Shown piece by piece: positions 16,651 to 24,670 of a stretch of 64,000 nucleotides of DNA. Within the stretch, counting starts at the first letter, position 1. Every line of letters begins with the position of its first letter. Source of the DNA: Streptomyces sp. NBC_01210 (GTDB taxonomy: Bacteria; Actinomycetota; Actinomycetes; Streptomycetales; Streptomycetaceae); contig NZ_CP108549.1 of assembly GCF_036010325.1 (NCBI RefSeq), positions 7,750,001-7,814,000 of the forward strand. The letters run 5' to 3'. The notes below the pieces were generated by a model. That model did not search any database, was not told the origin of the DNA, and was given only the letters and a program-made list of their open reading frames with translations. Position numbers and translations under genes: made by a program.

Positions 16651-17783
16651 CCCTCATCGCCGTTCGCGGCATTCCGTGCGTACACGGCATCGGCCGGATC
16701 CTCCCGGCGCCGCAGCAGCTGCGCCGCCTGCCACATCTGTGCCGCAGCCCGGGCGGTGTCCTTCGCGCGGAAGCCCTCGCACAACTGGGGCAGATGGGGC
16801 CGGAGCGCGTCTTGAACGGAGGGCGCGAACTCCACATCCCCGTCCGGGGCGATACGCACCCCCTCGGCGAAGGTGAGCCGCTCGTTGTAGGCGACGGCCT
16901 CGCTCAGCGTGAGACCGTGCGGCAGATCGAGTTCGACCCGCCGTCGCGAGACCCGCGCGGGATATCCGCCGGGCAGCCCCTGCGGTCCCGGCACGGCGGT
17001 GCGCAGCTCGGGGCCGCCGTGCAGCGCCGTGAGCAAGCGGGCCACCGTGTGCGCGGTGACCGGGTTGAGTGCCTCGCGCGGTACGCCGCGCTGCTGGGCC
17101 AGGAGCTGTCCGACACCGCCCAGTTCATGGTTGCCGAGCCAGACCCTGGCCTCGTCGTCCGGGTGGTCGGGCCGGTGCAGATGGCGATGGTGGGCCAGCA
17201 CCCGCAGGCCCCGCCGGGCCGCCGGGCCGAGCGCCGTCTGTACCGAAGTGGTGATCAGCGTTCCGTTGCCCACCCCGCACACGACCGGAAGTCCGAGCCG
17301 GTACAGCAGCGGATTGACCGCATCCGGATAGCAGGCGTTGACCAACTGGGCCTGGGAGTACATCTGTTGGAGTGCGCGGCCGACGCGCAGGGCGACGGCC
17401 GCCTGGAGCGGCAGGGTCGCGGCGAAGCCGCAGCGGTCCAGCACCCTCGTCCAGGCGGACGGCGTACGGTCTCGCTCCCACGGCGAGTGCCACGAGGCGC
17501 ACACGAGCACTGTGCCCGGCCCCACCGCCGCCAGCCGCTCCCTCAGAACCGCGTCGTCGGAGTCCAGCTCACCGGGGAGGAACCGGCGCGGCACCCGGCA
17601 GAGTGCCGCCTCGGCGCGCGCCGGACAGCAGACCGAGGAGGCACGCCGGCTGTCGCGGCCAAGGACATGCACCTGGCCGGGGCCCTGCGCCGCGGGGGTG
17701 CGGGCCAGTGCCATACACACGGCGCGGGCGAGCGAGCCCGTGCCGACGACGACGAGCGTGGGCGGGCTCTGTCGTCGGATCAC
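16647..17783 (-). CDS. LDH/MDH-like NAD-binding protein of unknown reaction
   Basis: 378 residues. It begins with a Rossmann motif, LVVVGTGSLARAVCMAL (9-25), and has a VNACYPDAVNPLLYRLGLP...CGVGNGT segment that recalls the VVSNPVD...GSGT region of lactate/malate dehydrogenases. The C-terminal 130 residues are not familiar. GTG 17783 overlaps the stop of the ATP-grasp gene, and its own stop overlaps the FabI-like GTG, so all three are one translational unit. A reductase or dehydrogenase acting on a small acid is the natural guess, but I cannot name the substrate. Confidence 0.6.
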   Translation of the reverse strand: MIRRQSPPTLVVVGTGSLARAVCMALARTPAAQGPGQVHVLGRDSRRASSVCCPARAEAALCRVPRRFLPGELDSDDAVLRERLAAVGPGTVLVCASWHSPWERDRTPSAWTRVLDRCGFAATLPLQAAVALRVGRALQQMYSQAQLVNACYPDAVNPLLYRLGLPVVCGVGNGTLITTSVQTALGPAARRGLRVLAHHRHLHRPDHPDDEARVWLGNHELGGVGQLLAQQRGVPREALNPVTAHTVARLLTALHGGPELRTAVPGPQGLPGGYPARVSRRRVELDLPHGLTLSEAVAYNERLTFAEGVRIAPDGDVEFAPSVQDALRPHLPQLCEGFRAKDTARAAAQMWQAAQLLRRREDPADAVYARNAANGDEG

Positions 17784-19198
17784 CGGCCCTCCTCCTCGGT
17801 ACCGGCGGCAGGGCGCTCAGTCGGGCCGGCCCAGGTGAGCACGGCGTTCTCCGATGCGCCGGCCCCGCCGACGCTGATCACACCGCGGGAGGCGGACCCA
17901 CTGGCGCCGTCGGTGAGGAAGCGTGCCCAGCATCCGCCGGGCCGGTTGCCGAAGAGCATCGGGCTGAGTACGGGGGCGACCTGGGCGGTGAACGTGCGGG
18001 TGCCGTCGGTGAGTTCGAGAGCGCAGGTGGCGGGCTCGACGTACTCCTGGACGATGCTGTCGCTTGCGGCGAAGGCCGACTCGACCGCCTGCCGCCAGTC
18101 GGCGGGCTCGGTGTAGCGGCCGACGAGGACCTCGCGGCCCATCATGCCGATGGCCTTCTTGAGGACGAACCGCTCCTGCTGGGCCAGGAGCAGCGGCGGC
18201 AGCTCGTGTTCCTGACCGTGCCGGCGGGTACGGCCGGGGATGGTGATACGGGTCCACGGAAGATGCCGTTCGGCGAGTCGGCGTTCGGCGCGGGTCATCC
18301 AGGGGAGGCCCTCCGAGACCAGCGCGAGGGCCTTCTTGTTGGCGAGCAGACCGCTGCTCTGCGGCGGAAGCAGCAGCAGCCCCGCGCGCTGGGCGTCATG
18401 CACAGGTCGCAGGCTCTGACCGCGTTCTCTCCAGTCGGCCGGGGCGAAGTTGCGCAGGCCGAGCGGGTAGCGCAGGCTACCGGGGCGGCCGAGTGCCTCG
18501 GGCAGCCGGTCGGGTTCGAGGAAGTCGGCGGTGAAGCCGCGGCGGCGGAACTGCTCCAGTTCGCGTTCCTGGAAGCGGATGTCGGCAGTGTCCAGCAGAT
18601 CCCCGAGGCTTCCGATGATCGCGATCGCCCTGGGCAGCCGGCGGCTCGCGCACACGTCCTCGAATGCCCGTACCCGGGTCTCCAGCGGGTCATATCCGAA
18701 GAAGCGTTCACGGTGGGTGTGCTGCCAGACCTCGGTCAGACCATGGGTCTCGTTCGGTTCCCCGAAGGTGCCGCCGACGTTGAACTCCAGCAGCTGCGGG
18801 CCGTTTTCCCCGATGACGATGTCCGGGCGGGCCATCATGGAGCAGTACGCGGTCTCGGTGTTGTCCTGCCCGGACAGCAGCGGATAGTCGTCCGGGTCCG
18901 CGCCGAGCGCCTCGATACGGCCCGGCCAGCCACCGTCGAGTGCGAGGACCGCCCGGCGTACCAGAGCCAGCAGCGTACGGGCGATGTCGAACAGCTCCTC
19001 GTACGACTGCTGCGGCACCACGAACGGCTGCGCCGGCAGCGGGCCGTCGAGCGGCACACTCAGCCCCGCCAGCTCCCGGTGCAGCAGTTCATGCGTCTCG
19101 GCGGCGGACAGCCGCCGCAAGGACGCCGGATCAGGACGGTCGGTGTCCCGGAACCATGGGTGGACGGTGCCTCTCGGCGCGGACGCGGTGCTGGTCAT
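17780..19198 (-). CDS. ATP-grasp ligase, circularly permuted/glutathionylspermidine-synthase-like
   Basis: 472 residues. The LLEFNVGGTFGEPN segment near 135-148 and the later FVLKKAIGMMGREVLVG near 345-361 are ATP-grasp metal- and phosphate-binding elements; their reversed order is that of circularly permuted ATP-grasp proteins. Such enzymes form amide bonds between a carboxylate (via acyl phosphate) and an amine. It lies between a degraded beta-alanine-forming PanD-like gene and a dehydrogenase-like gene in one operon, so ligation of beta-alanine or a relative is a reasonable guess only. ATG 19198 has GGAGAGGG in front. Confidence 0.7.
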   Translation of the reverse strand: MTSTASAPRGTVHPWFRDTDRPDPASLRRLSAAETHELLHRELAGLSVPLDGPLPAQPFVVPQQSYEELFDIARTLLALVRRAVLALDGGWPGRIEALGADPDDYPLLSGQDNTETAYCSMMARPDIVIGENGPQLLEFNVGGTFGEPNETHGLTEVWQHTHRERFFGYDPLETRVRAFEDVCASRRLPRAIAIIGSLGDLLDTADIRFQERELEQFRRRGFTADFLEPDRLPEALGRPGSLRYPLGLRNFAPADWRERGQSLRPVHDAQRAGLLLLPPQSSGLLANKKALALVSEGLPWMTRAERRLAERHLPWTRITIPGRTRRHGQEHELPPLLLAQQERFVLKKAIGMMGREVLVGRYTEPADWRQAVESAFAASDSIVQEYVEPATCALELTDGTRTFTAQVAPVLSPMLFGNRPGGCWARFLTDGASGSASRGVISVGGAGASENAVLTWAGPTERPAAGTEEEGR

Positions 19199-19224
19199 GG
19201 CCCTCTCCTCACTCGCCGCTTCGC

Positions 19225-19516
19225 TCAGCGGACGAACTCGCCGCGCAGGGTGCCGGCGACCGGCTCCGCGAGGTCGGCCCCGGTGCCGGTGCACCGGGGG
19301 AGACCAGCCGGGCGGCCGCCCCGTTGATCCCGATGACACCTGATCCGGGCTCTCCCTCGATGGCGTACGTGGACAGCCGTGCCCCGTTGTTGATGTCCAC
19401 CACGTCGACCTTCTCGCCGCTGACGAGACCGGCGGCCTCCAGCGCAGCAGCATCGCCCTCTGCAGCCCGTAGGGTTCAACTCCGGGAAGCGCGCCGCGAG
19501 CGGGAATCGAGCGCAT
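19225..19516 (-). pseudogene. PanD-like aspartate decarboxylase remnant, frameshifted
   Basis: The middle reads [20 protein letters not shown], then [11 protein letters not shown] and [18 protein letters not shown], a strong match to the C-terminal half of PanD (pyruvoyl aspartate 1-decarboxylase, makes beta-alanine). The N-terminal 30 residues do not match, the Gly-Ser self-cleavage site cannot be found, and the frame changes twice: after about 19455 (entering LEAAG) and near 19300 (leaving for a frame ending [17 protein letters not shown]). It is first in the leftward operon, 26 bp before the ATP-grasp gene. It is probably dead unless the sequence has errors. Confidence 0.65.
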
Positions 19517-19750
19517 TGCTATTTCCTTCGAGAGTAATTCTCCGCCCCGCTCCTTCTTTCTTCTGGACACGTATTCTTTCTTCTGTTTATTCTGTCATTC
19601 ATCGCTGCGCCGGGCTGAGTTCCGGGCTCTCGTGCGAAGAGCCGCAGGAAAGTTAGTCGGACGGTCTCGAGAACCACTGGAGACCCTCCGGCCGCCACCG
19701 GTTCCCGTCGGTCCCGCCCCGACATCCCTGTGCCGCGAGGAGACAGCTCG
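19517..19750. promoter_or_regulatory. Divergent promoter region with 12-bp direct repeats
   Basis: This 234-bp gap separates the leftward PanD-like operon from the rightward aldehyde dehydrogenase operon and holds no gene. Its first 90 bp are clearly richer in A/T than the rest of the window. The 12-mer ttctttcttctg occurs twice, at 19554-19565 and 19574-19585, a 20-bp period or about two helical turns. This fits a tandem activator site; the two SARPs are possible binders, though SARP repeats are usually 11 or 22 bp apart. Confidence 0.5.
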
Positions 19751-21004
19751 ATGAGCCATCCGTCCATGCCCGTTCTGGAGTCGTTCACCCGCACCTGGCC
19801 CAACCTCGAAGCCGCGCACGAGAAGGCGATGAGGTCCGCCTCCGCCCTGTTGACCTGCCGCGCGGACCTGCTGTCGCTGCTGACACGGGTCGCCACCTAC
19901 AGCAGTGCCCGCGATGAACTACTGCGTTCCGTAGGGGCGTTGACCGGAGCGCCCTGGGAGCTGGCCCGCAACTGCCCGCCCCAGCTGTCGCGGCTCTCGG
20001 TGTTCCTGCCGTCGAACAACATCCTCTACTCGTACGCGCTGTTCGGCCTGATCCCCGCGCTCTACTGCGACGAGGTGATCATCCGTCCCTCGGCGCGTAT
20101 TCGGGACACCGCGTATGCCGTGCACAAGCTGATCAGCAGCCGTCTCGACCCGGATCTCGCCCAGCGCATCAAGATGGTCGACGTCTCCCAGCGGCAGTTC
20201 AAGCCGATCTGCTCGGGATCCGACGCGGTGGTCTTCACCGGTCAGCCCTCCAACGCCCATGCCGTGATGAGGTCCGTCGGCGACCGGCCACTGTTCCTCG
20301 TCATGGGCTCCGGGCCCAACCCCCTGATCGTCGGCCCGCGTACGGACCCGGGTGCCGCCTGTCGGGCCATCCTTCGCGCCCGGCTCTACAACTCCGGCCA
20401 GGACTGCCTGTGCCCGGATGTCATCTTCGTGCACCGGCTGCGGCTCGACGCGATCGTCGAGCAGCTGCGCGCCGAACTGTCCGTACTCACCGTGGGCGCG
20501 CGCAGCTGGCCCGACACCGTACTGACCCCGCTGGTCTACGACGACGCCGCCGAAGGCGCGGCGGAGTTCCTCGCCGAGAACGCCGACCACGTGGTCAGCG
20601 GCGGCGAGGTGGACCTGGAGCGGATGCTGGTCGAACCCTCGCTGCTGGTGTTCCCGGAGGGTGTGGACTTTCACCCGCCGGAGCTCTTCTCGCCGGTCTT
20701 CTGCATCGTGCCGTACGAGGACCCGGAGATGCTCCGCGAGTGGGCCCGCAGCCCCGAGGAGCTGGAGCGGGGCATGTATGTCTCGGCGCTGGGCGAGCCC
20801 CGGCTGACGGGCGAGACCCTGGGCACCGGCGTCATCAGCCGCAACGCCACCACACTGGACGCGGAGGACGGCAACCAGCCGTTCGGCGGCTACGGCGTGC
20901 ACGCCAGCAGCATCCGGCGCGACGGGCGGCTGATCGGCCGGCCGCTGCTGCTGTCGGCGGAGGCAGGCCTGCGGCAGTCCGTCATCACCGGACCGCTGCG
21001 GTGA
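19751..21004 (+). CDS. Aldehyde dehydrogenase-superfamily protein, probably acylating type
   Basis: 417 residues. The catalytic Cys219 is in NSGQDC, and the nearby PSNN and VVFTG segments follow the ALDH fold. The glutamate of the usual ELGGK motif is missing: the matching stretch reads VMGSGPNP. ALDH relatives lacking that general base usually work on thioesters (acyl-CoA or acyl-ACP reduced to aldehyde, or the reverse). ATG 19751 has GAGGAG 9 bp before it. It is the first gene of a tightly coupled operon with KS-like, ThDP, ligase, KS and transferase genes, which fits thioester chemistry. The direction of reaction cannot be read from sequence. Confidence 0.75.
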   Translation: MSHPSMPVLESFTRTWPNLEAAHEKAMRSASALLTCRADLLSLLTRVATYSSARDELLRSVGALTGAPWELARNCPPQLSRLSVFLPSNNILYSYALFGLIPALYCDEVIIRPSARIRDTAYAVHKLISSRLDPDLAQRIKMVDVSQRQFKPICSGSDAVVFTGQPSNAHAVMRSVGDRPLFLVMGSGPNPLIVGPRTDPGAACRAILRARLYNSGQDCLCPDVIFVHRLRLDAIVEQLRAELSVLTVGARSWPDTVLTPLVYDDAAEGAAEFLAENADHVVSGGEVDLERMLVEPSLLVFPEGVDFHPPELFSPVFCIVPYEDPEMLREWARSPEELERGMYVSALGEPRLTGETLGTGVISRNATTLDAEDGNQPFGGYGVHASSIRRDGRLIGRPLLLSAEAGLRQSVITGPLR

Positions 21005-21600
21005 GCGTCGCGACCCAGGCGTACGACACCCACACGGGCGCGCAGGCGGGGTTTGCGCGGGCGCTGGTGGCGGGCGCGGGGAGGCCGGGACCGGGAACCG
21101 TACAACTTGTCACGCGTGTCCTTGCCGCTCTGGTGGCCGAGTCGGATCCGCCGCCGCGCGCTGCGCCCATCGTGCTCGCCGCGACAGACCACTGCCTGCA
21201 TGTCGTCGCCGAGTATGTGACGAAGTGCGAGGACACCGCGCGGCGGCTGCGGCCCTCGGTGTCCCTGGCGCTCGAACCCTCGCTGCTGCTGGGCCGGTTC
21301 ACCGTCGAGCAGGGGTGGGCCGCGCCGTGCTACGCCCTGGTGACGCCCGGCGGCGCGGGCGCGGGCGCGCTGCGCTGGGCGACGGCCGCCGTGCGCAGCG
21401 GCAGCGTGCCCGCCGCGGTGGTCTGCGAGGTGGTCCACGGTCAAGTCGCCGGCCGGGAGCGCGTGGTGGCGGTCGCCGGGCTCATCGGGCGGAGCGGCGC
21501 GGCCACGACCGGCGTACGCACCCTCGCCGAGGACCTCGACGTCAACGCCCTCGACAGCGTGCTGCTGCGTGCCGCACGGGGCGAGGGGGCAGGGACATGA
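21001..21600 (+). CDS. Short ketosynthase-like (thiolase-fold) protein, no full active site
   Basis: 199 residues; GTGA overlap upstream, ATGA overlap downstream. The layout, with ATDHCLHVVAEY, a long hydrophobic ALRWATAAVRSGSVPAAVVCEV segment and a final LDVNALDSVLLRAAR, suggests one half of a thiolase/ketosynthase fold, similar to N-terminal-like KS fragments found beside complete ketosynthases. No CHH or CHN triad can be assembled. It might pair with the ketosynthase at 24670 in the way chain-length factors pair with KS-alpha. I cannot assign a function with confidence. Confidence 0.5.
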   Translation: MSVATQAYDTHTGAQAGFARALVAGAGRPGPGTVQLVTRVLAALVAESDPPPRAAPIVLAATDHCLHVVAEYVTKCEDTARRLRPSVSLALEPSLLLGRFTVEQGWAAPCYALVTPGGAGAGALRWATAAVRSGSVPAAVVCEVVHGQVAGRERVVAVAGLIGRSGAATTGVRTLAEDLDVNALDSVLLRAARGEGAGT

Positions 21601-23294
21601 GCGGCATCCCCTCCGCCTGGCAACAGGCGGCCGGCTGCCTCGCGGACGCGGGCTGCGAGACCGTCTTCGGACTGCCCACCGACGAACCGGGACTGCTGGA
21701 CGCGGCCGACGCACACCCCAAGCTGCGCGCCGTAGGGGTACGTGCCCACCGCGCCGGAGCCTGTATGGCGATCGGCCATGCCGTGGTCACCGGCCGGCCC
21801 GTGGTGCTGGCCCTCGGCGCGGGACCGCCGTTCGGCGACGCCGTCACCGCCTTGATCGAAGCCGACTCGCTGTGCGCGCCGGTGGTCGTGGTGACCACGC
21901 GTATCCCCGCCGAGGGGCTGGGCCGCGGCGGCTTCCAGGACGTCGACCAGGCGGCCCTGGCTGCCGCGTTCACCACGACGTATCTGCGGGTCCAGGACCC
22001 GGGGACGCTGGCCTGGGCGCTGCGCAGAGCCGTCCATATGTCGGTCAACGGGCGGCCCGGGGTGAGCGTCGTCGAGGTCGGCCACGAAGTGACCGAGGCC
22101 GTGATCCCCGCCGATGCGCCGCCGGGTTACGGATCCGTACGGCGGCTGCGCTCCGTACCGGAGGAGGCCGAACTGCGGCGCGCCGCCGGGATTCTGGCCG
22201 TGGCTGAACGCCCGCTGCTGCTCCTCGGCGGCGGCGCCCGTGCGGCGGCGGCGGGACCCGCCGCCCTCGCGCTCGCCGAGCGCTGGGGAGCGCCGGTGAT
22301 GACGACCGCGGCGGGCCGCTCCACCGTCCCCGAGGACCACCCGCTGGTCTGCGGCTCGGTTGGCCTCTACGCGACGCCGCCGCTGGAGACCGTCCAGTGC
22401 GGCGCGGACACGGTGCTCGCCGTGGGCAGCCGGCTCGAGGAGACCGCCCGCCTAGGCTGGGACACCCTGGAGTCGGTCCGGCTGGTGCAGATCGACAGCG
22501 ACCCGGCGGCGTTCGGCGCGGGCGTGGTGGAGCCCGCCGCCGCGCTGCTCGGAGACGCTGCCGCCACCGTGGCGCTGCTCGCCGGGCTGCTGCCGCAGCG
22601 CACCCGGGAACGGGAGGAGTGGCTTCGGACTGCGGCACACGCCCGCCGAGCGGCACAGCTGAGCTGGTCCGCCGACGGTGACCGGGCCGACTCGCCCGCC
22701 CGTACCGCGCTGCACGCCCTCGCCGAGATCTTCCCGGAAGCCACCACCGTCCACGACAACGGCATGAACGACATCTGGTCGTACCACTGGCCGGTCCACC
22801 GGGTCGGGCCGCGCGCCCGGACCGTGGTCCCCGGCGAGCAGACGATGCTCGGCTTCGGCACCGCCGCCGCGCCGGGAGTCGCTCTCGCCGCAGCGGGCCG
22901 CCCGACCGTCGTGGTGTGCGGCGACGGAGGGGCCGAGATGGGCCTGGACGCCCTGCCCACCGCGGCCGAACTCGGCCTCGGTCTCGTCCTGGTCGTATTC
23001 GACAACCATGGCTACGGCTGGCCCCGGCTGCTGCGCCACGAACTGGACGCGCCCACGGGGCTGACCCGGTTCGCCAGGCCACTGCCCGTCGACGACGTGG
23101 TACGCGGCCTCGGCGGGCAGGTCGAGTCGCCGGACGGCGCAGACACCATCCCCGCCGCGCTCCGCCGGGCCCGGGATGCCGCCGCGTCGGGGTGTATCGC
23201 CCTCGTACGTATCAAGGTCCCCGACGACGATGTGCCGCCCGGCGTCAGGCGGCTGTTCCTGACCGGCGGAGAAGACGCGGGAGACCTGATATGA
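21597..23294 (+). CDS. Thiamine diphosphate enzyme, acetolactate-synthase-like, lacking the canonical Glu
   Basis: 565 residues with the three-domain layout of the ALS/pyruvate-oxidase family. The C-terminal ThDP motif is intact: GDGG at about 442-445 and the partner Asn in FDNHGYGW about 28 residues on. In the N-terminal domain the segment usually reading RHEQGA is RAHRAGA (49-55), so the glutamate that activates the cofactor is Arg52. Known family members without this Glu (for example glyoxylate carboligase) still make acyl carbanions. A carboligation or decarboxylation of a 2-oxo acid is expected. It is coupled on both sides to the acyl-activating genes. Confidence 0.85.
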   Translation: MSGIPSAWQQAAGCLADAGCETVFGLPTDEPGLLDAADAHPKLRAVGVRAHRAGACMAIGHAVVTGRPVVLALGAGPPFGDAVTALIEADSLCAPVVVVTTRIPAEGLGRGGFQDVDQAALAAAFTTTYLRVQDPGTLAWALRRAVHMSVNGRPGVSVVEVGHEVTEAVIPADAPPGYGSVRRLRSVPEEAELRRAAGILAVAERPLLLLGGGARAAAAGPAALALAERWGAPVMTTAAGRSTVPEDHPLVCGSVGLYATPPLETVQCGADTVLAVGSRLEETARLGWDTLESVRLVQIDSDPAAFGAGVVEPAAALLGDAAATVALLAGLLPQRTREREEWLRTAAHARRAAQLSWSADGDRADSPARTALHALAEIFPEATTVHDNGMNDIWSYHWPVHRVGPRARTVVPGEQTMLGFGTAAAPGVALAAAGRPTVVVCGDGGAEMGLDALPTAAELGLGLVLVVFDNHGYGWPRLLRHELDAPTGLTRFARPLPVDDVVRGLGGQVESPDGADTIPAALRRARDAAASGCIALVRIKVPDDDVPPGVRRLFLTGGEDAGDLI

Positions 23295-24670
23295 ACGCAG
23301 CTCCGGGTCCCCTTGTCATCGACGGGGACCTCATCACCCCCACCGCGCTGGGCACCGCGGTCGAGCGGACCGCCAAGGCCCTGAGCCGTGAAATCGGGCC
23401 CCCGACCGGCCGCCCGCCCCTGGCCGTGGGAGTCGACGCGACGACCGGCCCCGCCGTGATCGTCACGGCGCTCGCCGCCGAGCGGCTGCACGTGCCCCTC
23501 TTCCTGCGCGGCCACTCGGCCGCCGTACAGCACTGGCCACCGCAGGTCGTTGCCGTCGCAGCACCGAACGGGGGCGAGCTCGCCCCCGTCGTCACGGCGA
23601 CGCCCCGCCGGCCCGTGGAACCACCGGCCCCCGGCACCGGCGCGGTGTTCTGGACCTCCGGCAGTTCGGGCACCGCCAAAGCGGTCGTCCTGTCCCGGTC
23701 CGCACTCGGCTACCAGGCCGAGGCCACCGCCCGCCATCTCGGCATCGACGGCGACGACGCGCTGCTGCTGCCGCTGCCGCTCAACCACGCCTACGGATTC
23801 AGTGTGTTCGGCATCTGGCGCCGGTTCGGCGGTGAGCTCAATCTGCACACCGTGCTGCGTCCGGAGGCGGTCGCCGCCGATGTGAAAGGCCGCCGTACGA
23901 CCTCGGTGGACGGTGTGCCCTTCCTCTACACGCTGCTCGCCAAGGCCGCCGAGTGCGACCCCGTACTGCGCGCAGGGCTAAGGGCGCTGACCGTACGGGG
24001 CTGCGGCGGCGCCGTGCTGCCCGCCACCGTCGCCGCGCACTTCCTCGACGTCGTCGGAGCACCCGTGCACGACGGCTACGGACTCACCGAGGCGGGCCCC
24101 AATGTGGCCCTGTCCTCGGCCGCGCACTCCCGTACGGGCACGGTCGGCAGGCCCCTGCCCGGCACCGACGTACGTATCGCCCCCGACACCGGCGAAGTCC
24201 TGGTCCGCGGACCAGGACTGATGACCGGGTATCTCGGCCGCCCGGACGCGACCGGGGACGCGCTGCCCGGTGACGGCTGGCTGCGCACCGGGGACACCGG
24301 TGCGCTCGACCCGGACGGCTACCTCAGCGTGCTGGGCCGGCTCAAGGACATCATCATCGTGCTCGGCGAGAACCACGCACCGGCCACCATCGAGGACGTA
24401 CTGCGCGCGGACGAGGCGGTCGCCGACGCCGTAGTGGTCGGCGTGCCCACGCAGAAAGCCCACGGCGACTCGGTGTTCGCCTTCGTCGAGGCAGCCGACC
24501 CCGGGCGTCCGCCGAGCGAACGGGCACTGCGCACCCGCTGTTATCAGGGTCTGCCGCCGCTGCTGAGGCCCCGCGTCATCCAGGTCGGCGCCCTGCCGAG
24601 GCTGCCCGGCGGCAAGGCCGACCGGCAGCGGCTGCGCCGGCTTGCCGCCACTTCGGGAGGAGCGCGCTGA
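23291..24670 (+). CDS. AMP-dependent acyl-CoA/acyl-ACP ligase
   Basis: 459 residues, slightly short for the ANL family. Visible motifs: the P-loop WTSGSSGTAK near 119-128, GYGLTEAGP in the middle, and WLRTGDTG followed by GRLKDIIIVLGE near the hinge; the final Lys of the C-terminal domain is in GGKADRQRL. These enzymes activate a carboxylic acid as acyl-adenylate and pass it to CoA or a carrier protein. ATGA overlap with the ThDP gene, TGATG with the next gene. The substrate is unknown; the substrate pocket is not of the clear aryl-acid type. Confidence 0.88.
   Translation: MNAAPGPLVIDGDLITPTALGTAVERTAKALSREIGPPTGRPPLAVGVDATTGPAVIVTALAAERLHVPLFLRGHSAAVQHWPPQVVAVAAPNGGELAPVVTATPRRPVEPPAPGTGAVFWTSGSSGTAKAVVLSRSALGYQAEATARHLGIDGDDALLLPLPLNHAYGFSVFGIWRRFGGELNLHTVLRPEAVAADVKGRRTTSVDGVPFLYTLLAKAAECDPVLRAGLRALTVRGCGGAVLPATVAAHFLDVVGAPVHDGYGLTEAGPNVALSSAAHSRTGTVGRPLPGTDVRIAPDTGEVLVRGPGLMTGYLGRPDATGDALPGDGWLRTGDTGALDPDGYLSVLGRLKDIIIVLGENHAPATIEDVLRADEAVADAVVVGVPTQKAHGDSVFAFVEAADPGRPPSERALRTRCYQGLPPLLRPRVIQVGALPRLPGGKADRQRLRRLAATSGGAR

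Noticed and set aside
17372..19327. 651-residue plus-strand open frame over the ATP-grasp gene
   Set aside because: Antisense to a gene with clear ATP-grasp motifs and overlapping start/stop signals with neighbours.
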